Positions 16,019 to 24,877 of a DNA stretch of 64,000 nucleotides are shown piece after piece. This DNA comes from an uncultured Bacteroidales bacterium (GTDB lineage Bacteria; Bacteroidota; Bacteroidia; Bacteroidales; Paludibacteraceae), in contig CAKUYO010000002.1 in assembly GCA_934716995.1 (NCBI GenBank), positions 62,001 through 126,000 on the forward strand, given 5' to 3'. How positions within the stretch are numbered: the first letter of the stretch is position 1; every line of letters begins with the position of its first letter. The position numbers were made by a program, and so were the translations under genes. Under the pieces are notes generated by a model. That model was not told where the DNA came from and did no database searches. It saw nothing but the letters and a program-made list of their open reading frames with translations.

Positions 16019-18133
16019 TTATACCAAGTCTGCACGTCCGCCGCACTCGGTAAGAACTGCCTTGGCGATTGCACTCGAAACAGCCTCATAGTGCGAGAAC
16101 TCCATACTGGAAGTAGCACGACCGGAAGTGATGGTACGAAGAGCGGTTACATAACCGAACATCTCGCTCAAAGGCACTTTCGCCTTAACGATACGTGCAC
16201 CCGTACGAGCGGTATCCATACCCTCTACCTGTCCACGACGTTTGGTCAAGTCGCCAATGACATCACCCATATTCTCCTCGGGTGTTACCACCTCAACTTT
16301 CATAATAGGCTCCATGAGAACCGGTTTGGCCTTAACGCAAGCGTTCTTGAATGCCATCTGGGCACAGATCTCGAATGACAACTGGTCGGAGTCAACGGGG
16401 TGGAAACTACCATCAATAACCGTAACCTTGAGTTGGTCAACCGGATAGCCGGCAAGTACACCATTCTTCATTGCAGCCTGGAAACCTTTTTCGATAGAGG
16501 GGATAAACTCCTTAGGAATGTTACCACCTTTCACCTCGTTCACGAATTGGAGCGAACCTTCGAAATCAGGGTCAGCAGGCTCAACGCGGACGAACATATC
16601 GGCGAATTTACCACGACCACCGGACTGTTTCTTGTAGGTCTCACGGAGTTCAACCGGCATAGAGATTGCCTCGCGGTATGCTACCTGCGGACGACCCTGG
16701 TTGCACTCCACTTTGAACTCACGTTTCAGACGGTCGATAATAATCTCAAGGTGCAACTCACCCATACCGGAGATAACGGTCTGACCGGTCTGCTCGTCGG
16801 TTTTAACGGTGAATGTCGGGTCTTCCTCTGCCAACTTAGCCAAACCCACACCGAGTTTGTCAAGGTCTGCCTGGCTCTTCGGCTCAACCGAAACACCAAT
16901 CACAGGAGCAGGGAATTCGATAGACTCAAGTACGATAGGATTCTCCTCATCGCAAAGAGTATCACCCGTACGGATATCCTTGAAACCTACACCGGCTCCG
17001 ATATCACCTGCAGCGATGAAATCAACAGGATTCTGGTGGTTGGAGTGCATCTGGAAGATACGCGAGATACGCTCTTTCTTGCCGGAACGAGGGTTGTAAA
17101 CATACGAACCCGCTTCCAACTTGCCCGAATAAACTCTGAAATAGCAGAGACGCCCCACATAGGGATCGGTAGCAATCTTGAATGCCAATGCACAAAGCGG
17201 CTCGTTATCATCCGGCTTACGGCTGATAGCATCCCCCGTGCGAGGATCGGTACCGTCGATCTCCGGAGTATCCAGCGGACTCGGGAGATAAGCGCAGACT
17301 GCATCAAGCATAGTCTGCACGCCCTTGTTCTTGAACGAAGAACCGCAGATAACGGGGAAGATGTGCATAGCGATAGTACCCTTGCGGATAGCGGCACGGA
17401 TCTCATCCTCGGTGATAGTAGAAGGATCAGAGAAATACTTCTCCATCAATGTATCATCAAACTCCGCGATAGTCTCGAGCATTTTGTCGCGCCACTCCTC
17501 AGCCTCTGCAACGAGATCTGCAGGAATGTCATCCACCTCATACTCAGCACCCATAGTCTCGTCGTGCCAAAGGATAGCCTTCATCTTGACAAGATCCACT
17601 ACGCCTTTGAAGGTCTCCTCATTTCCGACAGGAATCTGGATAGGGCAAGGGGTAGCACCGAGTACCTCCTTAATCTGGCGAACCACATCGAAGAAGTTGG
17701 CACCCGAACGGTCCATCTTATTAACATAGCAGAGACGCGGCACATTGTATTTGTCAGCCTGACGCCAAACGGTTTCCGACTGCGGTTGAACACCACCTAC
17801 AGCACAGAGAGCCATAACGGCACCATCCAAGATACGAAGCGAACGCTCCACCTCTACGGTAAAGTCCACGTGCCCCGGAGTGTCTATCAAGTTGATTTTG
17901 TACTTATCGCCTTTGTACGGCCAGTAAGTGGTAGTTGCTGCAGAAGTGATAGTAATACCACGCTCCTGCTCCTGAACCATCCAGTCCATAGTAGCAGCAC
18001 CATCGTGCACCTCACCGATTTTGTGTGTCAGACCGGTGTAGTACAGGATACGCTCGGAGGTAGTTGTCTTACCGGCATCGATGTGCGCCATGATACCGAT
18101 GTTTCTGTTTAATTTCAGATCGTGTTTAGCCAT
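16019..18133 (-). CDS. fusA: Elongation factor G
   Basis: 704 aa, full length. P-loop AHIDAGKTTTSERI at about 16-29, G3 DTPGHVDF, G4 NKMDR, then domains II-V; the domain IV tip region contains the conserved YKKQSGGRGKFADMFVRVEP. EF-G moves tRNA and mRNA during translocation and helps recycle ribosomes. It lies 41 bp after rpsG in the str cluster. Confidence 0.98.
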   Translation of the reverse strand: MAKHDLKLNRNIGIMAHIDAGKTTTSERILYYTGLTHKIGEVHDGAATMDWMVQEQERGITITSAATTTYWPYKGDKYKINLIDTPGHVDFTVEVERSLRILDGAVMALCAVGGVQPQSETVWRQADKYNVPRLCYVNKMDRSGANFFDVVRQIKEVLGATPCPIQIPVGNEETFKGVVDLVKMKAILWHDETMGAEYEVDDIPADLVAEAEEWRDKMLETIAEFDDTLMEKYFSDPSTITEDEIRAAIRKGTIAMHIFPVICGSSFKNKGVQTMLDAVCAYLPSPLDTPEIDGTDPRTGDAISRKPDDNEPLCALAFKIATDPYVGRLCYFRVYSGKLEAGSYVYNPRSGKKERISRIFQMHSNHQNPVDFIAAGDIGAGVGFKDIRTGDTLCDEENPIVLESIEFPAPVIGVSVEPKSQADLDKLGVGLAKLAEEDPTFTVKTDEQTGQTVISGMGELHLEIIIDRLKREFKVECNQGRPQVAYREAISMPVELRETYKKQSGGRGKFADMFVRVEPADPDFEGSLQFVNEVKGGNIPKEFIPSIEKGFQAAMKNGVLAGYPVDQLKVTVIDGSFHPVDSDQLSFEICAQMAFKNACVKAKPVLMEPIMKVEVVTPEENMGDVIGDLTKRRGQVEGMDTARTGARIVKAKVPLSEMFGYVTALRTITSGRATSSMEFSHYEAVSSAIAKAVLTECGGRADLV

Positions 18134-18174
18134 TGTTTCTTTTCCTTAATTATATACACGCGCGTACGTGCGTA

Positions 18175-18651
18175 TTAGAAACGGAAGTGTGCGAATGCAC
18201 GGTTAGCCTCAGCCATACGGTGCATATCCTCTTTACGTTTGAAGGCACCACCCTGGTTGTTGTAGGCATCCATAATCTCGGCTGCCAATTTCTCTGCCAT
18301 CGAATGACCACCGCGCTTGCGTGCGAAAGCAATCATATTCTTCATTGCAATCGAACCCTTGCGGTCAGCACGAATCTCGGTAGGAACCTGGAAAGTAGCA
18401 CCACCGATACGTTTCGATTTCACCTCAACCAAAGGAGTGATGTTATCGAGAGCCTGTTTCCAGATATCCAAAGCCGACTTGTCCTCCGACTTCATTTTCT
18501 GTTCTACCACTCCCAAAGCGGTATAGAAGACACCATACGAAGTGTTTTTCTTACCATCGAGCATCAGGTGGTTTACAAACTTAGCCACCATCACCTCGCC
18601 ATAAACGGGATCCGGAAGGATTACACGTTTTGTTGGTTTTGCTTTTCTCAT
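18175..18651 (-). CDS. rpsG: 30S ribosomal protein S7
   Basis: 158 aa. MRKAKPTKRVILPDPVYGEV and LVEVKSKRIGGATFQVPTEI are S7 signatures. S7 nucleates the 30S head and is the str-operon repressor in E. coli. The 155-bp spacer to rpsL shows no gene. Confidence 0.98.
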   Translation of the reverse strand: MRKAKPTKRVILPDPVYGEVMVAKFVNHLMLDGKKNTSYGVFYTALGVVEQKMKSEDKSALDIWKQALDNITPLVEVKSKRIGGATFQVPTEIRADRKGSIAMKNMIAFARKRGGHSMAEKLAAEIMDAYNNQGGAFKRKEDMHRMAEANRAFAHFRF

Positions 18652-18806
18652 TGTTGTTTTTAATTTTTGGTTGTCATCGCTTCAGCCGGAACAATTTACA
18701 TATGCAATGCATAATTCACAATTATTCCAACTTACTCAACCGATCAACCCGGTTAATCGTCCCAAATATGGAACTCTCAGTTAGTTTTTACAGTTTTCAG
18801 AACTTA

Positions 18807-19187
18807 TTACTTCTTTGCTTTCGGGCGCTTTGCACCGTATTTGCTTCGACGTTGCAAGCGGTTAGCCACACCCGCAGTATCCAGCGTACCGCGAACGATG
18901 TGATAACGTACACCCGGAAGGTCCTTCACACGACCGCCACGTACCATTACGATACTGTGTTCTTGCAAGTTATGTCCTTCTCCGGGAATGTATGCGTTCA
19001 CCTCCTTCTGGTTCGTCAGACGAACACGAGCCACTTTACGCATAGCGGAGTTAGGCTTTTTAGGAGTTGTCGTGTAAACACGCACACATACGCCACGACG
19101 TTGCGGGCAACTGTCCAATGCAGGGCTTTTGCTCTTGTCGATAAGTTCTGCTCTTCCTTTTCTAACTAATTGTTGAATTGTAGGCAT
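18807..19187 (-). CDS. rpsL: 30S ribosomal protein S12
   Basis: 126 aa. MPTIQQLVRKGRAELIDKSK at the start and the decoding loops TTTPKKPNSAMRKVARVRL (streptomycin-resistance region, with the usual lysine) and GEGHNLQEHSIVMVRGGRV. First gene of the array, preceded by a consensus promoter and a roughly 125-nt leader. Confidence 0.98.
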   Translation of the reverse strand: MPTIQQLVRKGRAELIDKSKSPALDSCPQRRGVCVRVYTTTPKKPNSAMRKVARVRLTNQKEVNAYIPGEGHNLQEHSIVMVRGGRVKDLPGVRYHIVRGTLDTAGVANRLQRRSKYGAKRPKAKK

Positions 19188-19318
19188 TGTAACTTGTTGT
19201 TTGTTAATAATTTATCATTTATTTCTTTGCTTTCCGCCGACACCCGTATCCTCACCATTTTGCACGCAAAACCTCGCGTGCGTATGCGCGAAAGAAGGGC
19301 AAACCGCGAAAAAGCATG

Positions 19319-19350
19319 CAAAGGTACGACTTTTTTCCGGATTGTGCAAA
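19319..19350 (-). promoter_or_regulatory. Promoter of the ribosomal array (rpsL)
   Basis: On the minus strand TTTG (19350-19347), 20 bp, then TACCTTTG (19326-19319): a perfect match to the Bacteroidota -33/-7 consensus. The leader down to 19187 contains a 6-bp stem gcacgc/gcgtgc (19262-19267 with 19276-19281) that could be a ribosomal-protein binding site; that role is inference. Confidence 0.85.
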
Positions 19351-19452
19351 CTTTTACCACAAGAAAATCAACATTGCAGTATTTTCTCATATTTTGCAAA
19401 ACGGAGTATTCATTACAGAGGCATTCCCTGCGTTTACACGACAGTTGGCAAA

Positions 19453-19723
19453 TGGGTTCCTATGCCGCAAGCGGCAAGAAAAAAATAGAATATGAAGCGT
19501 AAGGCAGGTGTGCGCAGCACACTGAGCGCCGTAGCGAAACGGAAATAATCGTTCGAGCCTATGGCGAGATAAGAAGCCCTGCGAGCTGAGTAGAACTCCT
19601 TATTGACCAAAGATGTCCTACGCACTCGCTATGCGGTGCGAGAGAAATTAAAGAAATAAAGGAAATTATAAAACAAAACCATCAAAACCTTGTCTTGCGG
19701 CGCAACACGCGCCGCGCTGCATT
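19453..19723. repeat. Mosaic of interspersed repeat fragments
   Basis: Left to right: the first hairpin of family A (gccgcaagcggcaag near 19461); a stretch with a gtgtgc/gcacac stem (about 19507-19521); a family B copy (gtcctacgc...gcgagagaaat, about 19614-19670) whose stem cgcac/gtgcg encloses cgctatgc; and a family C copy (19672-19718) with stem gcggcg/cgccgc around caacacg. None looks coding. The flanking parts of 19351-19966 show only the 11-bp tract, the terminator and AT-rich sequence. Confidence 0.6.
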
Positions 19724-19785
19724 GTTACAAAGATTTGGTGCCAACTCATAGGTAAACGCCATAGATTCTATGCTGAACAACCCGT

Positions 19786-19818
19786 TAATCACCCGATAAT
19801 CACCCGATAATCACATAC
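19786..19818. repeat. 11-bp direct repeat tract, three units
   Basis: taatcacccga (19786-19796), taatcacccga (19797-19807) and a diverged taatcacatac (19808-19818). Exact 11-bp period; unit sequence unrelated to the other 11-bp tracts in the window. Confidence 0.8.
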
Positions 19819-19874
19819 ACCTGACAGCACGAGAATACAGAAAATCAGAGCAGTGATTTTTCCCAAATACCAAT

Positions 19875-19909
19875 AAAAACAATGCCGTTTGCGCAATTGC
19901 GCAAACGGC
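19875..19909 (-). terminator. Terminator of the response regulator gene
   Basis: A 26-bp perfect palindrome at 19884-19909 (arms gccgtttgcgcaa/ttgcgcaaacggc). On the minus strand it is followed by attgtttttatt. It lies 58 bp past the stop of the response regulator gene. Confidence 0.8.
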
Positions 19910-19966
19910 ACTATCCCATATGGGTAACACACAATGCGTACCCCACCCTATCTTCAACAGCAGGGT

Positions 19967-20653
19967 TTATTCAACAACCGCATCCACCAGTTTGTAGCCC
20001 TTGCCGTGCACACCGAGAATACGGTAGCCGGTTCCCTCCAGGAAACGACGCAAGTGGTTGATATACACAGACAGAGAGCGCGAAGCAAAATAGTCGTCGG
20101 TTTTCCACAAAGCCGACAAGATAGCCTGACGCTCCACAAGGTTGTTCATATTACGGCAAAGAATCAGCAGCAGGTCGCTCTCACGGGACGACATGTGCTG
20201 CCCGTCGAATGTCTGATGAACGGAATCGAACTTTTTGCCCGCAATCTCAAAGGTTGTAGTAGAGTTATCCGTACCTGCCATATAGCGGCGTAGAATAGCC
20301 TGAATACGATAGATAAGGACATCCATACTGAACGGTTTGGTAACATAATCATCGCAGCCAAGTTCAAATGCACGAAGCATATCTTCTTTAGCAGAGCGGG
20401 AAGTAAGCATCACAACAGGAGTCTGTTTGCCCGCGCGACGCATATACGTCAGCACCTCAAAACCGTCCAAGGTCGGCAGATTGATATCCAACAGACAAAG
20501 ATCAAAATGCATTTCCTGCATTGCATTCAGCGCGTCCTGTCCGTCGGTTACGGTGGTTACATTGTAGTCACGACTTTTGAGATAATCAGCCAGAAGCGTA
20601 CTCAAATTGATGTCGTTGTCACAAATTAAAATGTTTACTTTAGAGGTCAGCAT
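19967..20653 (-). CDS. OmpR/PhoB-family response regulator (RprY-like)
   Basis: 228 aa. The receiver domain (about 6-120) has the acidic pair near D12-D14 (LICDND), phosphoacceptor D56 in LLDINLPTLDGFEV, the conserved TSR and the lysine of DDYVTKPF. The C-terminal winged helix (about 130-228) has SRESDLLLILCRN and SLSVYINHLRRFLEGTGYRI. It resembles Bacteroides RprY; the exact orthology is not proven. No histidine kinase gene is adjacent, so it is an orphan here. It is divergent from the asparaginase gene, with about 165 bp between the starts. Confidence 0.9.
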   Translation of the reverse strand: MLTSKVNILICDNDINLSTLLADYLKSRDYNVTTVTDGQDALNAMQEMHFDLCLLDINLPTLDGFEVLTYMRRAGKQTPVVMLTSRSAKEDMLRAFELGCDDYVTKPFSMDVLIYRIQAILRRYMAGTDNSTTTFEIAGKKFDSVHQTFDGQHMSSRESDLLLILCRNMNNLVERQAILSALWKTDDYFASRSLSVYINHLRRFLEGTGYRILGVHGKGYKLVDAVVE

Positions 20654-20752
20654 ATTAGAAAAATTAAAGGTTTAACATTCACTTAAGAGTTTATAACAAA
20701 CATTATGCCAAATTATACGCAAATGAAAAGAAACTACAAAAAGAGTTGTTTA

Positions 20753-20784
20753 TTTGTATATCTCGCGGAAATAGTGTACCTTTG
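20753..20784 (+). promoter_or_regulatory. Promoter of the asparaginase gene
   Basis: TTTG (20753-20756), 20 bp, TACCTTTG (20777-20784): consensus -33/-7 elements. The predicted transcript start near 20791 leaves a short leader before the ATG at 20818. Confidence 0.8.
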
Positions 20785-20817
20785 CAATGCGCAATGTAAC
20801 AATGCGTAATGGGATTT

Positions 20818-21882
20818 ATGAGTAAAGTACTGCTTATTTTTACGGGAGGCACCATTTCTATGGTGCGCGACAAGGTCACAGGTGCGCTGTATCCTGCGGA
20901 TACGGAAACATTCAAGGCCTTTATGCCCGAATTATTTTCAGGCGATATCAATATAGAGATGGAGGCCTTCGACCCGCTACTTGACTCATCGGATGTCAAT
21001 CCCGACAATTGGGCAAAAATGGCACATCTTGTCTATGACCACTACGACCGGTATAACGGATTTGTCATTCTGCACGGTACGGACACGATGTCTTATTCGG
21101 CATCCGCCTTGTCGTTTATGCTCGAGAACCTGAGCAAACCCGTGGTATTCACAGGCAGCCAGTTACCGGTAGGACTATTGCGGTCGGACGCCAAAGAGAA
21201 CCTGCTGACCGCCATCGAGATAGCCGCAGCCAAAGACGAATACGGCAACCCGATAGTGCCGGAAGTAACGATATTCTTCGAGGACAGGCTTTTCCGCGGC
21301 AACCGTACCACCAAACGCAATGCGGAACATTTCTCGGCATTCAACTCGTACAACTACCCCGCCCTCGCCAAGGCGGGCGTGCATATCACCTACCAGCCGC
21401 ACCTCATACACTACAACGATCCGAGCCAGCCGCTCCGCCTGCGCGTGAAGACCGACCAGAATGTGGGCGTGCTGAAACTGTTTCCCGGCATACAGGAGTC
21501 GATCGTACACCAGGTGCTGACCACCCCCGGTCTGCGCGGGCTGGTGTTGGAGACTTTCGGTGCGGGCAATGCACCATCGTCGGAGTGGCTGTACCGCCAG
21601 TTGCGTGATGCGGTGAACCGCGGTATCATCATCGTCAACAAGACCCAATGTAACACAGGGTCGGTGGAGATGGGGCGCTATGCGGTCTCGATGAACCTGC
21701 TCAAGGCAGGCGTTATATCGGGCTACGACATCACCACCGAGGCATTGCTCACCAAGATGATGTACCTGCTCGGTGAGAACCCCGACGACATCGATACCGT
21801 CAAAAAACTGCTCCAGAAGAGCCTTTGCGGGGAACTGACCGTTCCTGCCGCAGGCAACACCGAAAGCGTGCTGGAACCGTGA
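20818..21882 (+). CDS. ansA: Type I L-asparaginase
   Basis: 354 aa from ATG 20818 (MSKVLLIFTGGTISMV); an ATG three codons upstream is also possible. There is no signal peptide, so the enzyme is cytoplasmic. Catalytic motifs: TGGTIS with the nucleophilic Thr near residue 10, and HGTDTMSYSASALSF near 85-99 holding the second Thr-Asp pair; the Lys region KTQCNTGSVEMGRY follows near 275. It hydrolyses Asn to Asp and ammonia. Monocistronic by context: its own promoter, followed by a repeat-rich spacer. Confidence 0.92.
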   Translation: MSKVLLIFTGGTISMVRDKVTGALYPADTETFKAFMPELFSGDINIEMEAFDPLLDSSDVNPDNWAKMAHLVYDHYDRYNGFVILHGTDTMSYSASALSFMLENLSKPVVFTGSQLPVGLLRSDAKENLLTAIEIAAAKDEYGNPIVPEVTIFFEDRLFRGNRTTKRNAEHFSAFNSYNYPALAKAGVHITYQPHLIHYNDPSQPLRLRVKTDQNVGVLKLFPGIQESIVHQVLTTPGLRGLVLETFGAGNAPSSEWLYRQLRDAVNRGIIIVNKTQCNTGSVEMGRYAVSMNLLKAGVISGYDITTEALLTKMMYLLGENPDDIDTVKKLLQKSLCGELTVPAAGNTESVLEP

Positions 21883-21913
21883 TGTATCCGTCAATAACTT
21901 ATTGTATAATCCT

Positions 21914-21981
21914 CCATTAAAGCCCGTTAAAAGTGCCATTAAAATTCTCCGTTAATTATCATTAATCAGTCGTTAATTTTA
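21914..21981. repeat. 11-bp direct repeat tract, six units
   Basis: Degenerate units with core c[ga]ttaa: ccattaaagcc (21914), cgttaaaagtg (21925), ccattaaaatt (21936), then after a 2-bp slip ccgttaattat (21949), cattaatcagt (21960), cgttaatttta (21971). The same core set recurs at 37302-37358. The tract lies just past the ansA stop. Confidence 0.75.
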
Positions 21982-21999
21982 CAGAGCGGAATTTGGATG

Positions 22000-22110
22000 T
22001 AAAAATAGAACATTTTGCACCGTGGCAGGTAAGGCAAAAAGTAAGGAGGATGAGCATAGGATAAGCATAGGATAGGCTGCCTTTGTTTGGGGTATAAAAA
22101 TAGAACATTT
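22000..22110. repeat. Direct repeat pair enclosing an 11-bp tract upstream of pepD
   Basis: The 16-mer taaaaatagaacattt occurs at 22000-22015 and 22095-22110. Between them lie three 11-bp units, aggatgagcat (22047), aggataagcat (22058), aggataggctg (22069-22079), the inverse of the 8861-8893 tract. No consensus TAnnTTTG box was found; a regulatory role is only possible. Confidence 0.65.
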
Positions 22111-22144
22111 GTCAAACATACAGATTAAACAAAAACCAACGAAT

Positions 22145-23590
22145 ATGAAAAATCTTGAACCAAAGAGTTTGTGGAGCAATTTCTACAATCTCACCCGGAT
22201 CCCCCGCCCCAGCGGCAAGAAGAAAGAAATCTCCGAGTTCATCGCCCACTACGGGCGCAGTCTCGGACTGGAGACCATCGTGGACGGGATCGGCAACGTG
22301 CTGATCCGCAAGCCTGCCAGCGAGGGTATGGAGACCCACCCGGGGGTAATCCTGCAAGGGCACATGGATATGGTGCCGCAGAAAAACTCGGACAAAGTAT
22401 TCGATTTTGAGAAAGACCCCATAGAAGCCTACGTGGAGGACAACGGCGAATGGGTTACCGCCAACGGCACCACCCTCGGTGCCGACAACGGCATCGGCGT
22501 GGCTACGGCGATGGCAATCCTTGCAGACAAAAGCGTGGCTCACCCGCCCTTGGAAGCCCTCTTCACCGTGGACGAAGAGACCGGTATGTACGGTGCTTTT
22601 GCACTCGAAGGCGGCGTGCTGAAAGGCAAAACGCTGATCAACCTTGACTCGGAGAGCGAGGGCGAACTCTATGTAGGTTGTGCCGGCGGTGTGGACACCA
22701 CGGCGACTTTCGACTTTGAACCCGTAGAAACCGAGGAGGGCGACATTGCGTTGCGTGTTGCGCTGCACGGCTGCAAAGGCGGGCACTCGGGCTGCGACAT
22801 CAATATGCAGCGTGCCAATGCCATCAAACTGCTGTTCCGTTTCCTGAAAGACGCAGTGGCTAACTATGAAGCGCGTCTCGCTTATGTAGAGGGAGGCAGT
22901 CTGCGCAATGCCATTCCGCGCGAAGCAAGTGCGCTCATCACCATTCCCGCCGAGAGCAAAGACGATGTACTCGACTTGGTAGCCGATTACGAAGACCTCT
23001 TTATCCGCGAATACGACGGCGTGGAGGACAACATTTCGCTGACCGCCGAAGAGGTAGAATGCCCGAAAGTGGAACTGCCCGAAGACGTGCAGGATTTTCT
23101 GATCCACGCTGTCACCCTCGTGCCGCACGGCGTATATCGTATGATTCCCGAAATGCCCGATGTGGTTGAGACCAGCAACAACCTCGCTATGATCGAGACG
23201 CAAGGCAAACAGATACTCGTTTACTGCCTCACCCGCTCGTCGGTGGAATCGCGCAAAGAGGAACTGCAGTCGGTTATTGATTCAGCGTTCTCGCTGGCAG
23301 GCGCCAAGGTGGAGTTCTCGGGTTCGTATCCCGGCTGGAAACCCAATCTGCACAGCCATATCCTCGAGGTGATGAAAGACATTTACAAAAAAGAGTTCAA
23401 CCAAGAGGCGCGGGTTATCACTATTCACGCCGGATTGGAGTGCGGTATTATCGGACGCAACTATCCTGGTATGGATATGATTTCCTTCGGTCCTACCATC
23501 GAACACCCCCACTCGCCCGATGAGCGTGTGAACATCAAGACCGTACAGAAATTCTACCGGTTCCTGCTTGCCACACTGAAAGCATTATAA
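22145..23590 (+). CDS. pepD: Aminoacyl-histidine dipeptidase (PepD-like, M20 family)
   Basis: 481 aa from ATG 22145 (MKNLEPKSLWSNFYNLTRIP). The in-frame start at 22109 would add 12 residues lying in the upstream repeat. M20 zinc ligands are visible in ILQGHMDMVPQ (His), TLGADNGIGV (Asp), TVDEETGMYG (catalytic Glu pair) and a late His in GPTIEHPHSPDERV. Cytosolic dipeptidase for Xaa-His and related dipeptides. A strong hairpin follows the stop. Confidence 0.93.
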   Translation: MKNLEPKSLWSNFYNLTRIPRPSGKKKEISEFIAHYGRSLGLETIVDGIGNVLIRKPASEGMETHPGVILQGHMDMVPQKNSDKVFDFEKDPIEAYVEDNGEWVTANGTTLGADNGIGVATAMAILADKSVAHPPLEALFTVDEETGMYGAFALEGGVLKGKTLINLDSESEGELYVGCAGGVDTTATFDFEPVETEEGDIALRVALHGCKGGHSGCDINMQRANAIKLLFRFLKDAVANYEARLAYVEGGSLRNAIPREASALITIPAESKDDVLDLVADYEDLFIREYDGVEDNISLTAEEVECPKVELPEDVQDFLIHAVTLVPHGVYRMIPEMPDVVETSNNLAMIETQGKQILVYCLTRSSVESRKEELQSVIDSAFSLAGAKVEFSGSYPGWKPNLHSHILEVMKDIYKKEFNQEARVITIHAGLECGIIGRNYPGMDMISFGPTIEHPHSPDERVNIKTVQKFYRFLLATLKAL

Positions 23591-23602
23591 ATACGCCACG
23601 TA

Positions 23603-23644
23603 CTGCAAAAGACTGCTTAACAGGTTGCTAAGCAGTCTTTTGCA
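23603..23644 (+). terminator. Terminator after pepD
   Basis: Stem of about 17 bp: tgcaaaagactgcttaac (23603-23620) with gctaagcagtcttttgca (23627-23644), loop of a few bases. The A and T stretches inside the arms make it bidirectional-looking. It ends only 12 bp before the next ATG. Confidence 0.8.
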
Positions 23645-23656
23645 ATACAATCTGCT

Positions 23657-24808
23657 ATGTTCGGTACACTATCCAACACCCATACCGTCACATTGGGGCT
23701 TTTCTTCCTGAATATGGTTCTGGAAGGGGTGGCGGCGTACCTTGTTTTTGCCGAACATAAACGCCAAAGCGACCGTTCGCGCCTGTTCATCGCCTTTTTC
23801 TTTCTCACCTCGTCCATCGCCTCACTGGGCGAGATAGTCATCGCCCTGTGCGCACCCGAGTATGCGGGCGGTTTTCTGCTGATGGATCCGATCATTATTC
23901 TCTTCGGATTCTTGATCTTCTTTCTGTTATGGCTCTACCCTATAGAGATGTTGCGCCCCGGCTGGATAGACTTGCAGCGCGGGTTGCTGCTACTCTCTCC
24001 GTGGTTGGTCTTGATGGCGGCATTGCTGATGCTGCACCATTTTGACATACGCCCGCTTTATACCGTCAGCGACATCGTCACCTATATCCGCGAACCGAAT
24101 GTATGGCTGCGCATTGTGCTCACTTTTATCTTTATTCCCTACGGAGTATGGCTTCTGCTGATGCAGCACAACTGGCGGAACAGCAATGCCCCGTTGGAGT
24201 GGGTACGGGCAGTGGTGGTCATCACACTCTGTATGACCGTTACCTATTTTGCCAGCCGCGGGCTGCGTCTTTTTTGGGCAAGTATTGTACACGAGGCATT
24301 GTATATCGGCTTGACACTCCTGATCCTGTACATTGAACTGGTGGTGCGCCTGAACGTACTGCGCTCCGCTCCGACGGCAGATGCGGATTACCTGCCGCCC
24401 ATAGTAACCTTGGAACTGCCGGAGGAGACACAGCCATCGGAAGAACCTGCACAAAAGTCAGACGTTATTACAGAGGTCTCGCAGCGCATACAAATGGCGT
24501 TGGACAATCCTGATATATGGCAGAATCCCGACTTGACACAAGATGACTTGATACGCATGGTGCGCACCAACCGGCGATACCTGCAATTAGGCATCAAACA
24601 GTTGGGATATGACAGTTACCCCGATATGATCAACCGCCGCCGAGTGGCATACATACAAGAGCAATTGCAGGACGACCCCGCACAAAACCTGCAAAACCTG
24701 TTCTATGATGCAGGCTACCGCTCCCGCACCAGTGCATGGCGCAATTTCACCGCCATAGCAGGTTGTTCACCTATGGAATACTGCGCACACACCCGAACCG
24801 GTCAGTAA
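23657..24808 (+). CDS. Membrane-anchored AraC-family regulator
   Basis: 383 aa. The N-terminal half (about 1-235) has some six or seven hydrophobic segments (e.g. FLIFFLLWLYP, LLLLSPWLVLMAALLM, LYIGLTLLILYIELVV). After a Pro/Glu-rich linker (ELPEETQPSEEPAQ), the C-terminal ~110 residues form an AraC-type double helix-turn-helix; the second helix pair is FYDAGYRSRTSAWRNFTAIA followed by GCSPMEYC. It probably senses a membrane signal and regulates transcription; the target is unknown. The ATG lies 12 bp after the pepD hairpin, so the promoter must overlap that hairpin or some read-through occurs. Confidence 0.85.
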   Translation: MFGTLSNTHTVTLGLFFLNMVLEGVAAYLVFAEHKRQSDRSRLFIAFFFLTSSIASLGEIVIALCAPEYAGGFLLMDPIIILFGFLIFFLLWLYPIEMLRPGWIDLQRGLLLLSPWLVLMAALLMLHHFDIRPLYTVSDIVTYIREPNVWLRIVLTFIFIPYGVWLLLMQHNWRNSNAPLEWVRAVVVITLCMTVTYFASRGLRLFWASIVHEALYIGLTLLILYIELVVRLNVLRSAPTADADYLPPIVTLELPEETQPSEEPAQKSDVITEVSQRIQMALDNPDIWQNPDLTQDDLIRMVRTNRRYLQLGIKQLGYDSYPDMINRRRVAYIQEQLQDDPAQNLQNLFYDAGYRSRTSAWRNFTAIAGCSPMEYCAHTRTGQ

Positions 24809-24816
24809 TCCGGCAC

Positions 24817-24853
24817 AAAAAAAACGCACACCCGGACAATGTCCGGTGTGCGT
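24817..24853 (-). terminator. Terminator between convergent genes
   Basis: Stem acgcacac-cggaca with tgtccggtgtgcgt (24824-24853, one bulge). On the minus strand it is followed by eight T (24824-24817), so it ends the WG-repeat gene; its position also serves the plus-strand regulator gene. Confidence 0.85.
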
Positions 24854-24877
24854 TGCCATTTCATTGTATGCGATAAA

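Noticed and set aside
15543..16019. Missing tuf gene between fusA and rpsJ as a deletion
   Set aside because: Absence of tuf at this place is usual for the phylum; it is normally elsewhere, near secE and nusG.
19434..19625. 63-codon minus-strand ORF upstream of rpsL
   Set aside because: It coincides with interspersed repeat fragments A and B; the coding look is a by-product of the repeats.
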